NCBI RefSeq assembly: GCF_900475285.1
Contig: NZ_LS483370.1
Coordinates: 3,858,001 to 3,922,000 of the forward strand
Source of the DNA: Pseudomonas taetrolens
Lineage (GTDB): Bacteria > Pseudomonadota > Gammaproteobacteria > Pseudomonadales > Pseudomonadaceae
Reading direction: 5' to 3'
Length of the DNA stretch: 64,000 bases
Shown one piece after another: positions 21,059 to 29,816 of this stretch. Position numbers and translations under genes: made by a program. Position 1 is the first letter of the stretch. Each line of letters begins with the position of its first letter. The notes below the pieces were generated by a model. The model was not told the origin of the DNA, searched no databases, and was given only the letters and a program-made list of their open reading frames with translations.

Positions 21059-21331
21059 ATGCCTGCTCTGGAAATAGAAATCATCAACAAACTGGGCTTG
21101 CATGCTCGTGCATCCGCCAAGTTCGTGGGCATCGCCGGGAAATACCCCTGCCAGATCCAGGCAGGCCGCTCGCCGGAATCCATGGTCGACGGTAAGAGCA
21201 TCATGGCAATGATGATGCTCGCTGCTGGCAAAGGGACTACCATTCATCTCAAGACTGAAGGTGAGCAAGAGCAGGAAGCGCTGGAAGCGCTGGTGACATT
21301 GATCAACAACTACTTCGATGAAGGCGAGTAA
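21059..21331 (+). CDS. ptsO: Nitrogen PTS phosphocarrier protein NPr (PtsO)
   Basis: HPr-like phosphocarrier that passes phosphate from PtsP to PtsN. His15 in NKLGLHARASAKFV is the phosphorylation site; the 90-residue length is normal. The Ser46 region of HPr appears as VDGKSIMAMMML. Last gene of the rpoN cluster; followed by a single REP element. Confidence 0.96.
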   Translation: MPALEIEIINKLGLHARASAKFVGIAGKYPCQIQAGRSPESMVDGKSIMAMMMLAAGKGTTIHLKTEGEQEQEALEALVTLINNYFDEGE

Positions 21332-21346
21332 TCACTGAAACGATCT

Positions 21347-21373
21347 CTGCAGGAGCGAGCTTGCTCGCGATGA
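21347..21373. repeat. REP-like element after ptsO
   Basis: CTGCAGGAGCGAGCTTGCTC with the core stem GCGAGC-TT-GCTCGC at 21355-21368. Same family as the pair at 601-684. The remaining bases up to the ZIP gene stop at 21475 show nothing else. Confidence 0.6.
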
Positions 21374-21474
21374 TCCCGTGCAGTGGCTGAATCGCAGTGA
21401 TTTTGAAATCTGCTCGAGCAATCGAACGTCGTCCGATTGCCCGTGCAGGTTCAGATCATATAGCCGGCTTTCCC

Positions 21475-22368
21475 CTACCCCAATGCAGTGTCCATCACCA
21501 TCATCAGACAGAACCCGACACACAACCCCAGACTGGCCAGCTTTTCGTGCCCGTTGCGACGCGACTCAGGGATGACCTCCTGAGTCACCACCAGCAACAT
21601 AGCACCTGCCGCCAGGGCCAGGCCCAAGGGCAACAGCACCTGGGCAAGGTTTACCAGCCATGCGCACAGCACCGCAAACACAGGCTCAACCAGACCTGAC
21701 GCCGCGCCCACCAGGAAGGCCCTCACCCGCGACATCCCTGCGCCCGCCAGAACCAACGCGATCACCAGCCCTTCCGGAACATCCTGAAGCGCAATCCCCA
21801 TGGCCAGGCTATCGGCATCAGGCATGCCGCCACCCGCCGAAACCCCGACTGCCATACCTTCCGGAATGTTGTGCGCCACAATGGCAATCACGAACAACCA
21901 GATACGCGGGGCAATAACAGGTTCGCCCGGGCGACTGCTCAACCCTTGCGGTCCGGCCCCGGACACCTTGAGATCCACCAGGAACAGAAAAAACGCCCCC
22001 AGCTGGATACCCGCACTGACCAGCCCGCTTGAGGCCCAGGATGACAGCCCCAGATTTTCAGCGGCTGCAATGCCTGGAACGATCAACGAAAAGGCGGTGG
22101 CAGCCAGCATGACGCCCGCGCCGAAGCCCAGCAACGTATCGCTGACAGCCATCGGCATTTTGCGTATCACCAGCACCGGTACCGCCCCGAGTGCCGTTCC
22201 CAGCGCACAGAGCGCACCGCCCTGAAGCGCGCGCAACATCCGCGGCTCAAGATCCAGCCAGACCAGCCCCTTTGCAACCAACAAGGCCGTGCCCGCCAAC
22301 AGCAAGAGCGAGCCCAGGGCATAACGAAACATCCGTACACCGCCGACCGCTAATATTTGCGTGCCCAT
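21475..22368 (-). CDS. ZIP-family metal transporter (GufA/ZupT-like)
   Basis: Inner-membrane carrier expected to import zinc or other divalent metals. The start is set at the ATG at 22368 (MGTQILAVGG), giving 297 residues; the longer frame to 22518 runs into sodA. About eight hydrophobic segments. The metal-site helices contain AHNIPEGMAVG and ALQDVPEGLVIAL, the paired PEG motifs of ZIP proteins. It follows sodA by 32 bases and may be part of the iron-controlled operon, which fits a need for manganese or zinc under iron shortage. Substrate is not certain. Confidence 0.85.
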   Translation of the reverse strand: MGTQILAVGGVRMFRYALGSLLLLAGTALLVAKGLVWLDLEPRMLRALQGGALCALGTALGAVPVLVIRKMPMAVSDTLLGFGAGVMLAATAFSLIVPGIAAAENLGLSSWASSGLVSAGIQLGAFFLFLVDLKVSGAGPQGLSSRPGEPVIAPRIWLFVIAIVAHNIPEGMAVGVSAGGGMPDADSLAMGIALQDVPEGLVIALVLAGAGMSRVRAFLVGAASGLVEPVFAVLCAWLVNLAQVLLPLGLALAAGAMLLVVTQEVIPESRRNGHEKLASLGLCVGFCLMMVMDTALG

Positions 22369-22400
22369 AATCCGCCTGAATCCTTTTGAGTAGGCTTGGC

Positions 22401-23012
22401 TCAGGCCATCGCAGCCTGATAACGACGCGCCACTTCTGGCCAATTGATCACACTGTAGAACGCATTGATGTATTCGGGGCGACGATTTTGATAGCGCAGA
22501 TAGTAGGCATGCTCCCACACATCCAACCCCAGAATCGGTGTATTACCGTTCATCAGAGGACTGTCCTGGTTGCCACTGCTTTCGATCACCAGTTTTTTTT
22601 GCGGAGTCACGCACAACCATGCCCAGCCGCTGCCAAAACGGGTCAAGGCCGCCTTGGTGAAGTTCTCCTTGAACGATTCCAGCCCACCCAGTTGCTCATC
22701 GATGGCCCTGGCCAATACGCCTTCAGGCTGCCCTCCGCCCGCAGGGCTCATGACCTCCCAAAACAGCGAATGGTTGGCATGCCCGCCACCTTGATTGATC
22801 ACGGCGGCACGCAGTTGCTCGGGCAGCTGATGAACACTGGCGACCAGTTTCTCGACAGGCCATTGCGCCCACTCGGTGCCTTCGACAGCGGCATTGAGGT
22901 TATTGATATAGGTCTGATGATGCTTGGTGTAGTGAATTTCCATGGTCTGCGCATCGATATGCGGCTCAAGCGCGTCATAGGCATAAGGCAAGACTGGCAA
23001 GGTGTAAGTCAT
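22401..23012 (-). CDS. sodA: Manganese superoxide dismutase SodA (SodM)
   Basis: Cytoplasmic enzyme that removes superoxide with manganese and is made when iron is scarce. 203 residues from the ATG at 23012, preceded by GGGAG nine bases upstream. Metal ligands His27 (EIHYTKHH), His81 (HANHSLFW), Asp164 and His168 (LDVWEHAYY). Gln149 in GNQDSPL is the manganese-type position. It is the fourth gene behind the Fur box at 25272, an arrangement known in P. aeruginosa. Confidence 0.96.
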   Translation of the reverse strand: MTYTLPVLPYAYDALEPHIDAQTMEIHYTKHHQTYINNLNAAVEGTEWAQWPVEKLVASVHQLPEQLRAAVINQGGGHANHSLFWEVMSPAGGGQPEGVLARAIDEQLGGLESFKENFTKAALTRFGSGWAWLCVTPQKKLVIESSGNQDSPLMNGNTPILGLDVWEHAYYLRYQNRRPEYINAFYSVINWPEVARRYQAAMA

Positions 23013-23013
23013 T

Positions 23014-23463
23014 TCAATGGACTCCCGGGTGATGGCCACTGACCGTTGAGAATTCGTGGCAGGACTGTGCCACGTTGCGTTTGAGCAAAAGACTGGTGCG
23101 CGGGTATTCGCCGTGCTCGCTGATGAAATTCAACAATTCAACATAGGTTTTGCTGCTCTGGCGCAGTGCTGCTTCACGCAATGCCGGCGCCAGTCGGGGG
23201 TTCTGAAGGGTCTGCAACAAACGCTGATGAATCGCACACAAGTACTCGACACTCTCCTCCGGCTGATTCAAGCGCAAGTGCAGATCCGCCAGGTTGTGAT
23301 GGGAAATCACACACGCGGCGACGGCTTCATCGGCATCACTCCAGCGTTCGAACAGCACCTGCGCCAAAGCAAGCGCCTGCAAGTAATGTTCTCGCGCATC
23401 AACCAGCTCGCCCTCGGCGAAACAGCGATTGGCTCTTTCGATCGTGCGTTTCCAGTGTTCCAT
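23014..23463 (-). CDS. Conserved hypothetical protein between fumC and sodA
   Basis: 149 residues from the ATG at 23463 ([14 protein letters not shown]). The sequence is rich in helices; [16 protein letters not shown] and [18 protein letters not shown] resemble tetratricopeptide repeats, so a scaffold or protein-binding role is possible. The stop lies one base before the sodA ATG, so the sodA ribosome binding site is inside this gene. An unnamed gene occupies the same place in the P. aeruginosa fagA-fumC-orfX-sodA operon. Function unknown. Confidence 0.85.
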   Translation of the reverse strand: MEHWKRTIERANRCFAEGELVDAREHYLQALALAQVLFERWSDADEAVAACVISHHNLADLHLRLNQPEESVEYLCAIHQRLLQTLQNPRLAPALREAALRQSSKTYVELLNFISEHGEYPRTSLLLKRNVAQSCHEFSTVSGHHPGVH

Positions 23464-23490
23464 GTGCGCCTCCAAAGCAGTGTCGATGCG

Positions 23491-24867
23491 TTAAATACCG
23501 CCGGCTGTCAGCTTCTCGGGATCCAGCAGAACCTCAAGCTGGCTGCGTGGCAGGTCGGTGTATTCCTGGGCCACATCAATCACCGGGCGCCCTTGCTGAT
23601 AGGCAGCCTTGGCAATTTCAGCGGCTTTTTGATAGCCAATGATCGGATTCAGCGCAGTCACCAGAATCGGATTGCGCGACAACGCCTCCTTGAGCTTTCC
23701 CTCGTTGACCTTGAAGCTGCTGATGGCTTTGTCGGCCAGCAGACGGCTGGCGTTGGCCAGCAACTCAATGCTGCTTAGCAGATTCTGGGCGATGACCGGC
23801 AGCATCACGTTCAACTCGAAGTTGCCCGACTGGCCGGCCACGGTAATGACCGCGTCATTACCGATAACCTGCGCTGCAACCATCGCCGTGGCTTCAGGAA
23901 TCACCGGATTGACCTTGCCCGGCATGATGGAAGAGCCCGGCTGCAAGGCCTCGAGCTCGATTTCGCCCAGACCTGCCAACGGGCCGGAGTTCATCCAGCG
24001 CAGGTCGTTGGCGATCTTCATCAACGACACGGCCGTGGCCTTGAGCTGCCCCGAGACCGACACCGCGGTGTCCTGTGAACCAATCAAGGCAAACAGGTCT
24101 TTGCCAGGCGTGAAGATGACCCCGGTCAAGGTGCTGAGCTGCTGGCTGAACAACCCGGCAAACTGCGGGTGTGCATTGATACCGGTGCCCACCGCCGTGC
24201 CACCCTGGGCCAGCGATTGCAGCGCAGGCTGCAAGTCCTGCAAATGCCCGATGTTGGCCTTGAGTTGCTGCGCCCAGCCGTTGAGGACCTGGCTCATGCG
24301 CACGGGCATAGCGTCCATCAAGTGGGTGCGGCCAGTCTTGACGTAGACGTGCACCTGCCCGGCCTTGTGCTCGATCACCTGCACCAGGTGCGTCAAGGCC
24401 GGCAATAATTGTTCATGCAAGCCCAAGGCTGCACTCACATGAATAGTGGTCGGGATGATGTCGTTACTGCTTTGCCCGCAATTGACATGATCGTTGGGAT
24501 TGACCAGCTCACCCAGTACACGCGTGGCCAGGGTGGCAATCACTTCATTAGCGTTCATGTTGGAACTGGTGCCGGAACCGGTCTGGAAAATATCCACCGG
24601 GAAGTGTTCCATGAAGTCGCCGGCCAGCAGAATCTGCGTAGCCTCTTCAATGGCCTGGCCCTGCGCCTCGCTGATTTGTCCCAGTTCCACGTTGGCCCTG
24701 GCAGCAGCTGCCTTGGCCAGGATCAGCGCGCGAATGAATTGACCAGGCATGCGTTGATGGCTGATCGGGAAGTTGATCACTGCACGCTGGGTTTGAGCGC
24801 CATACAGCGCTGCTTCAGGCACATGCAATTCGCCCATGCTGTCACGTTCGATACGAGTGTTACTCAT
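23491..24867 (-). CDS. fumC: Class II fumarate hydratase FumC
   Basis: Iron-free fumarase of the TCA cycle that replaces the iron-sulfur enzyme when iron is scarce. The fumarase/aspartase signature GSSIMPGKVNP is at 311-321; TGSGTSSNMNANEV near 97-110 and KTGRTHLMDAMPV near 177 hold active-site residues. 458 residues. Its start overlaps the fagA stop by 8 bases, so translation is likely coupled within the Fur-controlled operon. Confidence 0.97.
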   Translation of the reverse strand: MSNTRIERDSMGELHVPEAALYGAQTQRAVINFPISHQRMPGQFIRALILAKAAAARANVELGQISEAQGQAIEEATQILLAGDFMEHFPVDIFQTGSGTSSNMNANEVIATLATRVLGELVNPNDHVNCGQSSNDIIPTTIHVSAALGLHEQLLPALTHLVQVIEHKAGQVHVYVKTGRTHLMDAMPVRMSQVLNGWAQQLKANIGHLQDLQPALQSLAQGGTAVGTGINAHPQFAGLFSQQLSTLTGVIFTPGKDLFALIGSQDTAVSVSGQLKATAVSLMKIANDLRWMNSGPLAGLGEIELEALQPGSSIMPGKVNPVIPEATAMVAAQVIGNDAVITVAGQSGNFELNVMLPVIAQNLLSSIELLANASRLLADKAISSFKVNEGKLKEALSRNPILVTALNPIIGYQKAAEIAKAAYQQGRPVIDVAQEYTDLPRSQLEVLLDPEKLTAGGI

Positions 24868-25255
24868 CAGGAAATCCTTGCACCGGTTCTGTTAAACAAA
24901 TCGAAGGATCGAGTTCGCATGTTGCCAACTGCCAGGCGAAGCTTTGCCAGCGTTTAAGTCGGCAGCCACAGAGCGCTTGGGTTTCGATGTCACGCAACGG
25001 ACGCCAGGCATGATCCAGGCACGCGTTGCGCCATTGCCAGGGCAGTGCAATATCCGTTGCAGTGTCGAGCAACAGCCGAAAGGACGTTACGGCTATCGTC
25101 CAGGGAGAAGTCGCCGTATAGCAGGCAAGGTAGCCGCCTTCAGCCAGGTAATGCGCAATCAGGCGCGGCTCGTCCGGAACCATCGCGCAACGGATCTGGC
25201 GACTCATCCAGCGCCAGCTTTCCAGATACGGGTCTTCATGCAAGACAGAACTCAT
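24860..25255 (-). CDS. fagA: Fur-associated protein FagA
   Basis: First gene of the iron-regulated fagA-fumC-orf-sodA operon. 131 residues from the ATG at 25255 (MSSVLHEDPYLESW), a start that leaves the Fur box just upstream. Trp-rich (SWRWMSRQIR, LPWQWRNACLD) with several cysteines near the C-terminus (ALCGCRLKRW, CELDPSIC). I know no biochemical role for the family; the name comes from its place in the operon. Confidence 0.88.
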   Translation of the reverse strand: MSSVLHEDPYLESWRWMSRQIRCAMVPDEPRLIAHYLAEGGYLACYTATSPWTIAVTSFRLLLDTATDIALPWQWRNACLDHAWRPLRDIETQALCGCRLKRWQSFAWQLATCELDPSICLTEPVQGFPDE

Positions 25256-25271
25256 GACATAAGCTCGCTCG

Positions 25272-25290
25272 ATAATGAGTCTCATTATTA
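25272..25290 (-). promoter_or_regulatory. Fur box controlling fagA-fumC-orf-sodA
   Basis: GATAATGAG-T-CTCATTATT is a palindrome with one mismatch in its outermost base and matches the 19-base Fur consensus closely. On the minus strand it covers the region just downstream of a TTGATA -35-like element (25304-25309) and ends 17 bases before the fagA ATG, so Fur-Fe(II) would block transcription. Confidence 0.88.
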
Positions 25291-25365
25291 GGCGATATTC
25301 GTTATCAACACAAGCCTGCTAAAGGCTACCCTCCTAACTCCCCCCTTCGGACGTTTGCCAGCCAC

Positions 25366-25399
25366 AAAAAAAGGCGTATCACCCTTCAGGTGATACGCC
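25366..25399 (-). terminator. Intrinsic terminator of pmbA? (minus-strand hairpin with T run)
   Basis: GGCGTATCACC (25373-25383) pairs perfectly with GGTGATACGCC (25389-25399). On the minus strand the stem is followed by seven T (25372-25366). It sits just after the pmbA stop, so it ends that transcript before the fagA promoter. Confidence 0.9.
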
Positions 25400-25419
25400 T
25401 CGATTACCGCGCAGGGGTG

Positions 25420-26766
25420 TCAGCTGCCTGCGACCGTCATCCGCTCGATCAACACCGAACCCGTGCGGATATTGCTGCGCAGTTCAAGGTCATTCCCGAC
25501 CGCGACGATCTGTTTGAACATGTCACGCATGTTGCCAGCGATCGTCACTTCCTGAACCGCGAACTGGATCTCGCCATTCTCGACCCAGAAGCCGGCAGCA
25601 CCACGCGAATAATCGCCAGTGACCATGTTCAGGCCGCTGCCCATCAGCTCAGTGACAAACAGCCCGCGATCCATGCGGCGAATAAGTGCCGCCTGGTCTT
25701 CGTCGCCGTGGGTCACGAACAGGTTGTGCACACCGCCCGCGTTAGCGGTGCTTGGCATGCCCAGCTTGCGGCCGGAGTAGGTGCTGAGGATATAAGACAC
25801 CAGCTCGCCGTCCTTGATGAACGGCTTGGCGTAGGTTGCCAGGCCATCGTTATCGAACGACGAGCTGCCCAGGGCGCGCATCAAGTGCGGGCGCTCGTCC
25901 AGCGTCAGCCATTGCGGGAAAATCTGCTGGCCCATGGAATCCAGCAGGAAGGACGACTTGCGGTACAGGTTGCCGCCCGAGATAGCCCCCAGGAAGCTGC
26001 CGAACAGACCGCCGGCCAACTCCGCCGAGAACAGCACCGGCACTTCACACGTAGGTACCGGACGGGCTCCCAAACGGCGGGCAGCGCGCTCCGCCGCACG
26101 CCGGCCGATGGTGGCGGCATCCATCAGCAGCTCACCCTGGCAGTTCACGTCATACCAGTAATCGCGCTGCATTTGCCCGCTGTCTTCAGCGATCATCACG
26201 CAGCTCAGACTGTGGCGAGTCGACGCCGAACCGCCGATAAATCCATTGCTGTTGCCATATACACGGCAACCCTGGTGAGTACTGAGCGTGGTGCCGTCGG
26301 CATTTTTGATCCGGCTATCTGCATCAAATGCAGCGGCCTCACAGGCCAGCGCCTGTTCAATGGCCTGCTCCGGGGTAATGTCCCACGTGTGGAAAACATC
26401 AAAATCTTTCAGATCACGAGCCATCAGGTCCGGATCAGCCAGACCCGAGCTTTCGTCTTCCGAGGTGTGCCTGGCAATCGCCAGCGCCGCAGCAACGGTT
26501 TCACGGATCGCATCGGGCCCCGTGGCTGACGTGCTGGCCGAGCCTTTGCGCTGGCCCACATAGAGGGTGATGCCAAAACCTTGATCGCGGTTGAATTCCA
26601 CGGTCTCAACTTCTCGCTGACGCACCGAAGTCGACAACCCCTGCTCCAGCGACACCGCCACTTCACAAGCGCTGGCGCCCTGGCGCCTGGCTTCGGCGAT
26701 GATTTGCTCGACCTGCTCCTGCAGTGCCGGCAGGGCCTGCGGGCCGACGCTTTCTACTGCACTCAT
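25420..26766 (-). CDS. pmbA: Metalloprotease-related protein PmbA (TldE)
   Basis: Forms the TldD/TldE proteolytic complex; needed for maturation of microcin B17 and degradation of CcdA in E. coli, with TldD as the catalytic partner. 448 residues from the ATG at 26766, which has GGAG eight bases upstream; the GTG twelve bases earlier overlaps that site. TldE lacks the HExxxH motif, and none is seen here. tldD lies nearby at 27440, separated by darP on the other strand. Confidence 0.94.
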   Translation of the reverse strand: MSAVESVGPQALPALQEQVEQIIAEARRQGASACEVAVSLEQGLSTSVRQREVETVEFNRDQGFGITLYVGQRKGSASTSATGPDAIRETVAAALAIARHTSEDESSGLADPDLMARDLKDFDVFHTWDITPEQAIEQALACEAAAFDADSRIKNADGTTLSTHQGCRVYGNSNGFIGGSASTRHSLSCVMIAEDSGQMQRDYWYDVNCQGELLMDAATIGRRAAERAARRLGARPVPTCEVPVLFSAELAGGLFGSFLGAISGGNLYRKSSFLLDSMGQQIFPQWLTLDERPHLMRALGSSSFDNDGLATYAKPFIKDGELVSYILSTYSGRKLGMPSTANAGGVHNLFVTHGDEDQAALIRRMDRGLFVTELMGSGLNMVTGDYSRGAAGFWVENGEIQFAVQEVTIAGNMRDMFKQIVAVGNDLELRSNIRTGSVLIERMTVAGS

Positions 26767-26873
26767 GGTTTTCTCCACTCAAATTCTGTTTTCGGCAGGG
26801 CCGCCGAGCGACCGGGCCGGACAAGCGGCCCCCGACTGGTTATCATGGCGGCGTTTCTTTGCGGACTGCCACC

Positions 26874-27395
26874 ATGGTTGATTCTTACGACGACGCCTTC
26901 GACGGCGAAAAAAGCAAATCGCAGGTCAAACGCGAGCTGCATGCTCTGGTTGATCTGGGCGAGCGTCTCACGACACTCAAGCCTGACTTGCTGAACAAAA
27001 TGCCTTTGACCGACGCACTGCGCCGGGCGCTGGCAGATGCTCCAAAACACACGGCCAATATTGCGCGCAAGCGCCATATGATGTTCATCGGCAAGCTGAT
27101 GCGCGATCAACCGCTTGACGAAATTCTTGCTTTGCTCGAACAAGTGGATGCCTCTTCTCGCCAATACAACGAACGTTTCCACGGCCTCGAACGCTGGCGT
27201 GACCGCCTGATCGAAGGCGATGACGATGTACTGGAAAAGTTTGTCGCCGAGTTCCCTGAAGCCGATCGCCAGCAATTGCGTTCGATCGTGCGTCAGGCAA
27301 AACACGAGCTGGCACACAACAAGGCACCGGCTTCAAGCCGCAAATTGTTCAAGTACATCCGAGGGCTGGACGAGACTCAACGCGGTCTGCGTTAA
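26874..27395 (+). CDS. darP: Ribosome-associated protein DarP (YjgA, DUF615)
   Basis: Small basic protein associated with late 50S ribosome precursors. 173 residues from the ATG at 26874 ([20 protein letters not shown]). DUF615 features: the [20 protein letters not shown] start, [20 protein letters not shown] in the middle, and [12 protein letters not shown] near the end. It lies divergent from pmbA and convergent with tldD, the usual pseudomonad order. Confidence 0.92.
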   Translation: MVDSYDDAFDGEKSKSQVKRELHALVDLGERLTTLKPDLLNKMPLTDALRRALADAPKHTANIARKRHMMFIGKLMRDQPLDEILALLEQVDASSRQYNERFHGLERWRDRLIEGDDDVLEKFVAEFPEADRQQLRSIVRQAKHELAHNKAPASSRKLFKYIRGLDETQRGLR

Positions 27396-27407
27396 ATCTC
27401 GTGCATG

Positions 27408-27432
27408 GACGGGATGCCTCGCATCCCGTCCG
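27408..27432. terminator. Bidirectional hairpin between darP and tldD
   Basis: GGACGGGATGC (27408-27418), loop CTC, and GCATCCCGTCC (27422-27432) form a perfect 11-bp stem between converging genes. There is no clear T run on either side. Confidence 0.6.
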
Positions 27433-27439
27433 ACCCTCA

Positions 27440-28882
27440 TCACCCGCCCGTACCGCCTACAGTAATTGCATCTATCTTCAGCGTTGGCTGACCGACACCC
27501 ACCGGTACCGACTGCCCATCCTTGCCACATGTGCCCACGCCGCTGTCCAGGGCCAGGTCGTTACCGACCATCGACACCTTGCTCATCGCCTCCGGCCCGT
27601 TGCCAATCAGGGTCGCACCCTTGACTGGACGCGTGATTTTGCCGTCCTCGATCAGGTAGGCCTCGCTGGTGGAAAACACAAACTTGCCGCTGGTGATGTC
27701 GACCTGCCCACCACCCAGATTGGCGCAGTAGATGCCTTTTTTCACCGACGCGATGATTTCTGCCGGATCACTTTGGCCGCCGAGCATGTAAGTGTTGGTC
27801 ATGCGCGGCATCGGCAGGTGCGCATACGACTCGCGACGACCATTACCGGTACGGGCCACGCCCATCAGCCGTGCGTTGAGCTTGTCTTGCATATAGCCCT
27901 TGAGCACACCGTTCTCGATCAGAGTGGTGCACTCGGTTGGCGTGCCTTCATCATCCACACTCAACGAGCCTCGGCGACCGGCCAGCGTGCCGTCATCGAC
28001 GATGGTGCAGAGTTTGGAAGCAACCATTTCGCCCATGCGACCGCTGTAGGCCGAACTGCCCTTGCGGTTGAAGTCGCCCTCCAGGCCGTGACCCACCGCT
28101 TCGTGCAATAACACACCGGACCAGCCCGAGCCCAGCACCACGGGCATGGTACCCGCCGGAGCCGGCACCGCTTCCAGGTTGACCAGCGCCTGACGCAGCG
28201 CCTCACGGGCATAGCCCATGGCACGGTCTTCGGCGAGGAAATAACGGTAGTCGGTACGCCCGCCTCCGCCATGTCCGCCGCGCTCGCGACGACCATTCTG
28301 CTCAACGATCACACTGACGTTGAAACGCACCAACGGCCGAACATCCGCCGCCAGGCCGCCGTCGGTGGAGGCCACCAGAATCCGCTCCCAAACGCCGGCC
28401 ATGCTCACGGTGACCTGCTGGATGCGCGGGTCGAGTGCACGGGTTGCAGCATCTACGCGCTTGAGCAGCTCTACTTTTTCCGCGCGGCTGATCACTTCCA
28501 GAGGGTTATCCGGCGCATACAACTGGGCCACGTCCTGGGTGGTGAACGCCTGGACCGTGCCGTGTTGCCCGGCACGGGAGATCGAGCGGGCCGCACGGGC
28601 TGCCAGGCCCAGCGCATCTAACGTGATGGCATTGCTGTAGGCGAAACCGGTTTTCTCGCCGGATTGGGCACGTACACCCACACCCTGATCGAGGTTGAAG
28701 CTGCCTTCTTTGACGATGCCATCTTCCAGTGCCCAGGATTCAGAAATCTGGCCCTGAAAGTACAAATCGGCGGCATCGATCCCGGGGCCGGCCAGATCGC
28801 CCAATACTGATTGCAGGCTTTCGAGGGTGACACCACCCGGTGCCAACAGGTGTTCGCTGACTGAGGTCAACAACTCGCTCAT
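27440..28882 (-). CDS. tldD: Metalloprotease TldD
   Basis: Catalytic subunit of the TldD/TldE (PmbA) protease. The zinc motif HEAVGH is at 260-265 within [13 protein letters not shown]. 480 residues from the ATG at 28882 ([10 protein letters not shown]), chosen because GGAG lies just upstream; a GTG at 28888 overlaps that site. The next gene upstream on the same strand is the nitrilase-family amidase, 61 bases away. Confidence 0.95.
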   Translation of the reverse strand: MSELLTSVSEHLLAPGGVTLESLQSVLGDLAGPGIDAADLYFQGQISESWALEDGIVKEGSFNLDQGVGVRAQSGEKTGFAYSNAITLDALGLAARAARSISRAGQHGTVQAFTTQDVAQLYAPDNPLEVISRAEKVELLKRVDAATRALDPRIQQVTVSMAGVWERILVASTDGGLAADVRPLVRFNVSVIVEQNGRRERGGHGGGGRTDYRYFLAEDRAMGYAREALRQALVNLEAVPAPAGTMPVVLGSGWSGVLLHEAVGHGLEGDFNRKGSSAYSGRMGEMVASKLCTIVDDGTLAGRRGSLSVDDEGTPTECTTLIENGVLKGYMQDKLNARLMGVARTGNGRRESYAHLPMPRMTNTYMLGGQSDPAEIIASVKKGIYCANLGGGQVDITSGKFVFSTSEAYLIEDGKITRPVKGATLIGNGPEAMSKVSMVGNDLALDSGVGTCGKDGQSVPVGVGQPTLKIDAITVGGTGG

Positions 28883-28943
28883 ATTCACTCCGTCTTGGCC
28901 CCTGCCTCAGCATCTTTGAGTGCTGAACCCACGGGCCTGAAAA

Positions 28944-29792
28944 TTAGTCCTGCGTTGCAGGTCGCTGCGCGCCCTGCGAAAAAAAGCGCCGATGACTTAC
29001 CACCGGCATGCGAGCTCTGATGGCCGCCTGTTCAACTGCGTCACGCTCGGCCAGCAACACACCCTCGCCTTGTGCCTGCCCGGCCAGTATCCGGCCCCAA
29101 GGGTCGATGATAGCGGCGTGGCCCCAGGTTTCGCGCGGCCCCGGATGAACACCGCCCTGGGCTGCAGCCAACAGGTAACACTGGGTTTCGATGGCACGTG
29201 CACGGATCAGCACCTCCCAATGCGCCGCCCCGGTCACGGCTGTAAACGCCGAAGGTGCGGTAATCAACTCGGCTCCGGCGGCCCGCAACTCACTGTACAG
29301 CTCAGGGAAGCGCAGGTCATAGCATACGGTCAGGCCCAGCTTGCCGACTGGTGTATCAGCGACCACCACCTGCTCACCTTGAGCATAGTCATCCGATTCC
29401 CGGTAACGGCCACGATTATCGGCCACATCCACGTCGAACAAGTGCAGCTTGTCATAACGGGCAACGCATTCCCCGTCGGCGTTGACCAGCAAAGAACAGG
29501 CGTTGGCCCTGGCCATGGGCTGATCAACCGGCGGCAGCGGTAATGTGCCCGCGACTATCCATAACTTGAGGTCGCGGGCTGTCTGTTTCAACCACGGCAG
29601 GATCGGACCTTCGCCCAATGCTTCGGCCCGGCCTATATCGGCGATATCACGCCGTCCCATGGCAGCGAAGTTTTCAGGCAGCACGGCCAGCTGTGCGCCG
29701 CCCTGCGCAGCCTCTTCAAGCAAGCGCCGCGCCTGCCTCAGGTTGGCCAGCACATCGCTCTGGCTGACCATTTGAATCACTGCGAGAGACAT
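28944..29792 (-). CDS. Carbon-nitrogen hydrolase of the nitrilase superfamily (deaminated-glutathione-amidase-like)
   Basis: Cytoplasmic amidase fold with the catalytic Glu40 (VLPENFAAMG), Lys115 (RYDKLHLFD) and Cys157 (VCYDLRFPELY). 282 residues. The closest characterised relatives are the Nit1/YafV-like amidases that clear deaminated glutathione; I infer that activity from the motif pattern and location only. It lies between yhdP and tldD in a minus-strand row. Confidence 0.88.
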   Translation of the reverse strand: MSLAVIQMVSQSDVLANLRQARRLLEEAAQGGAQLAVLPENFAAMGRRDIADIGRAEALGEGPILPWLKQTARDLKLWIVAGTLPLPPVDQPMARANACSLLVNADGECVARYDKLHLFDVDVADNRGRYRESDDYAQGEQVVVADTPVGKLGLTVCYDLRFPELYSELRAAGAELITAPSAFTAVTGAAHWEVLIRARAIETQCYLLAAAQGGVHPGPRETWGHAAIIDPWGRILAGQAQGEGVLLAERDAVEQAAIRARMPVVSHRRFFSQGAQRPATQD

Positions 29793-29816
29793 GACGCACT
29801 CCTCAAAAGACCGGGC

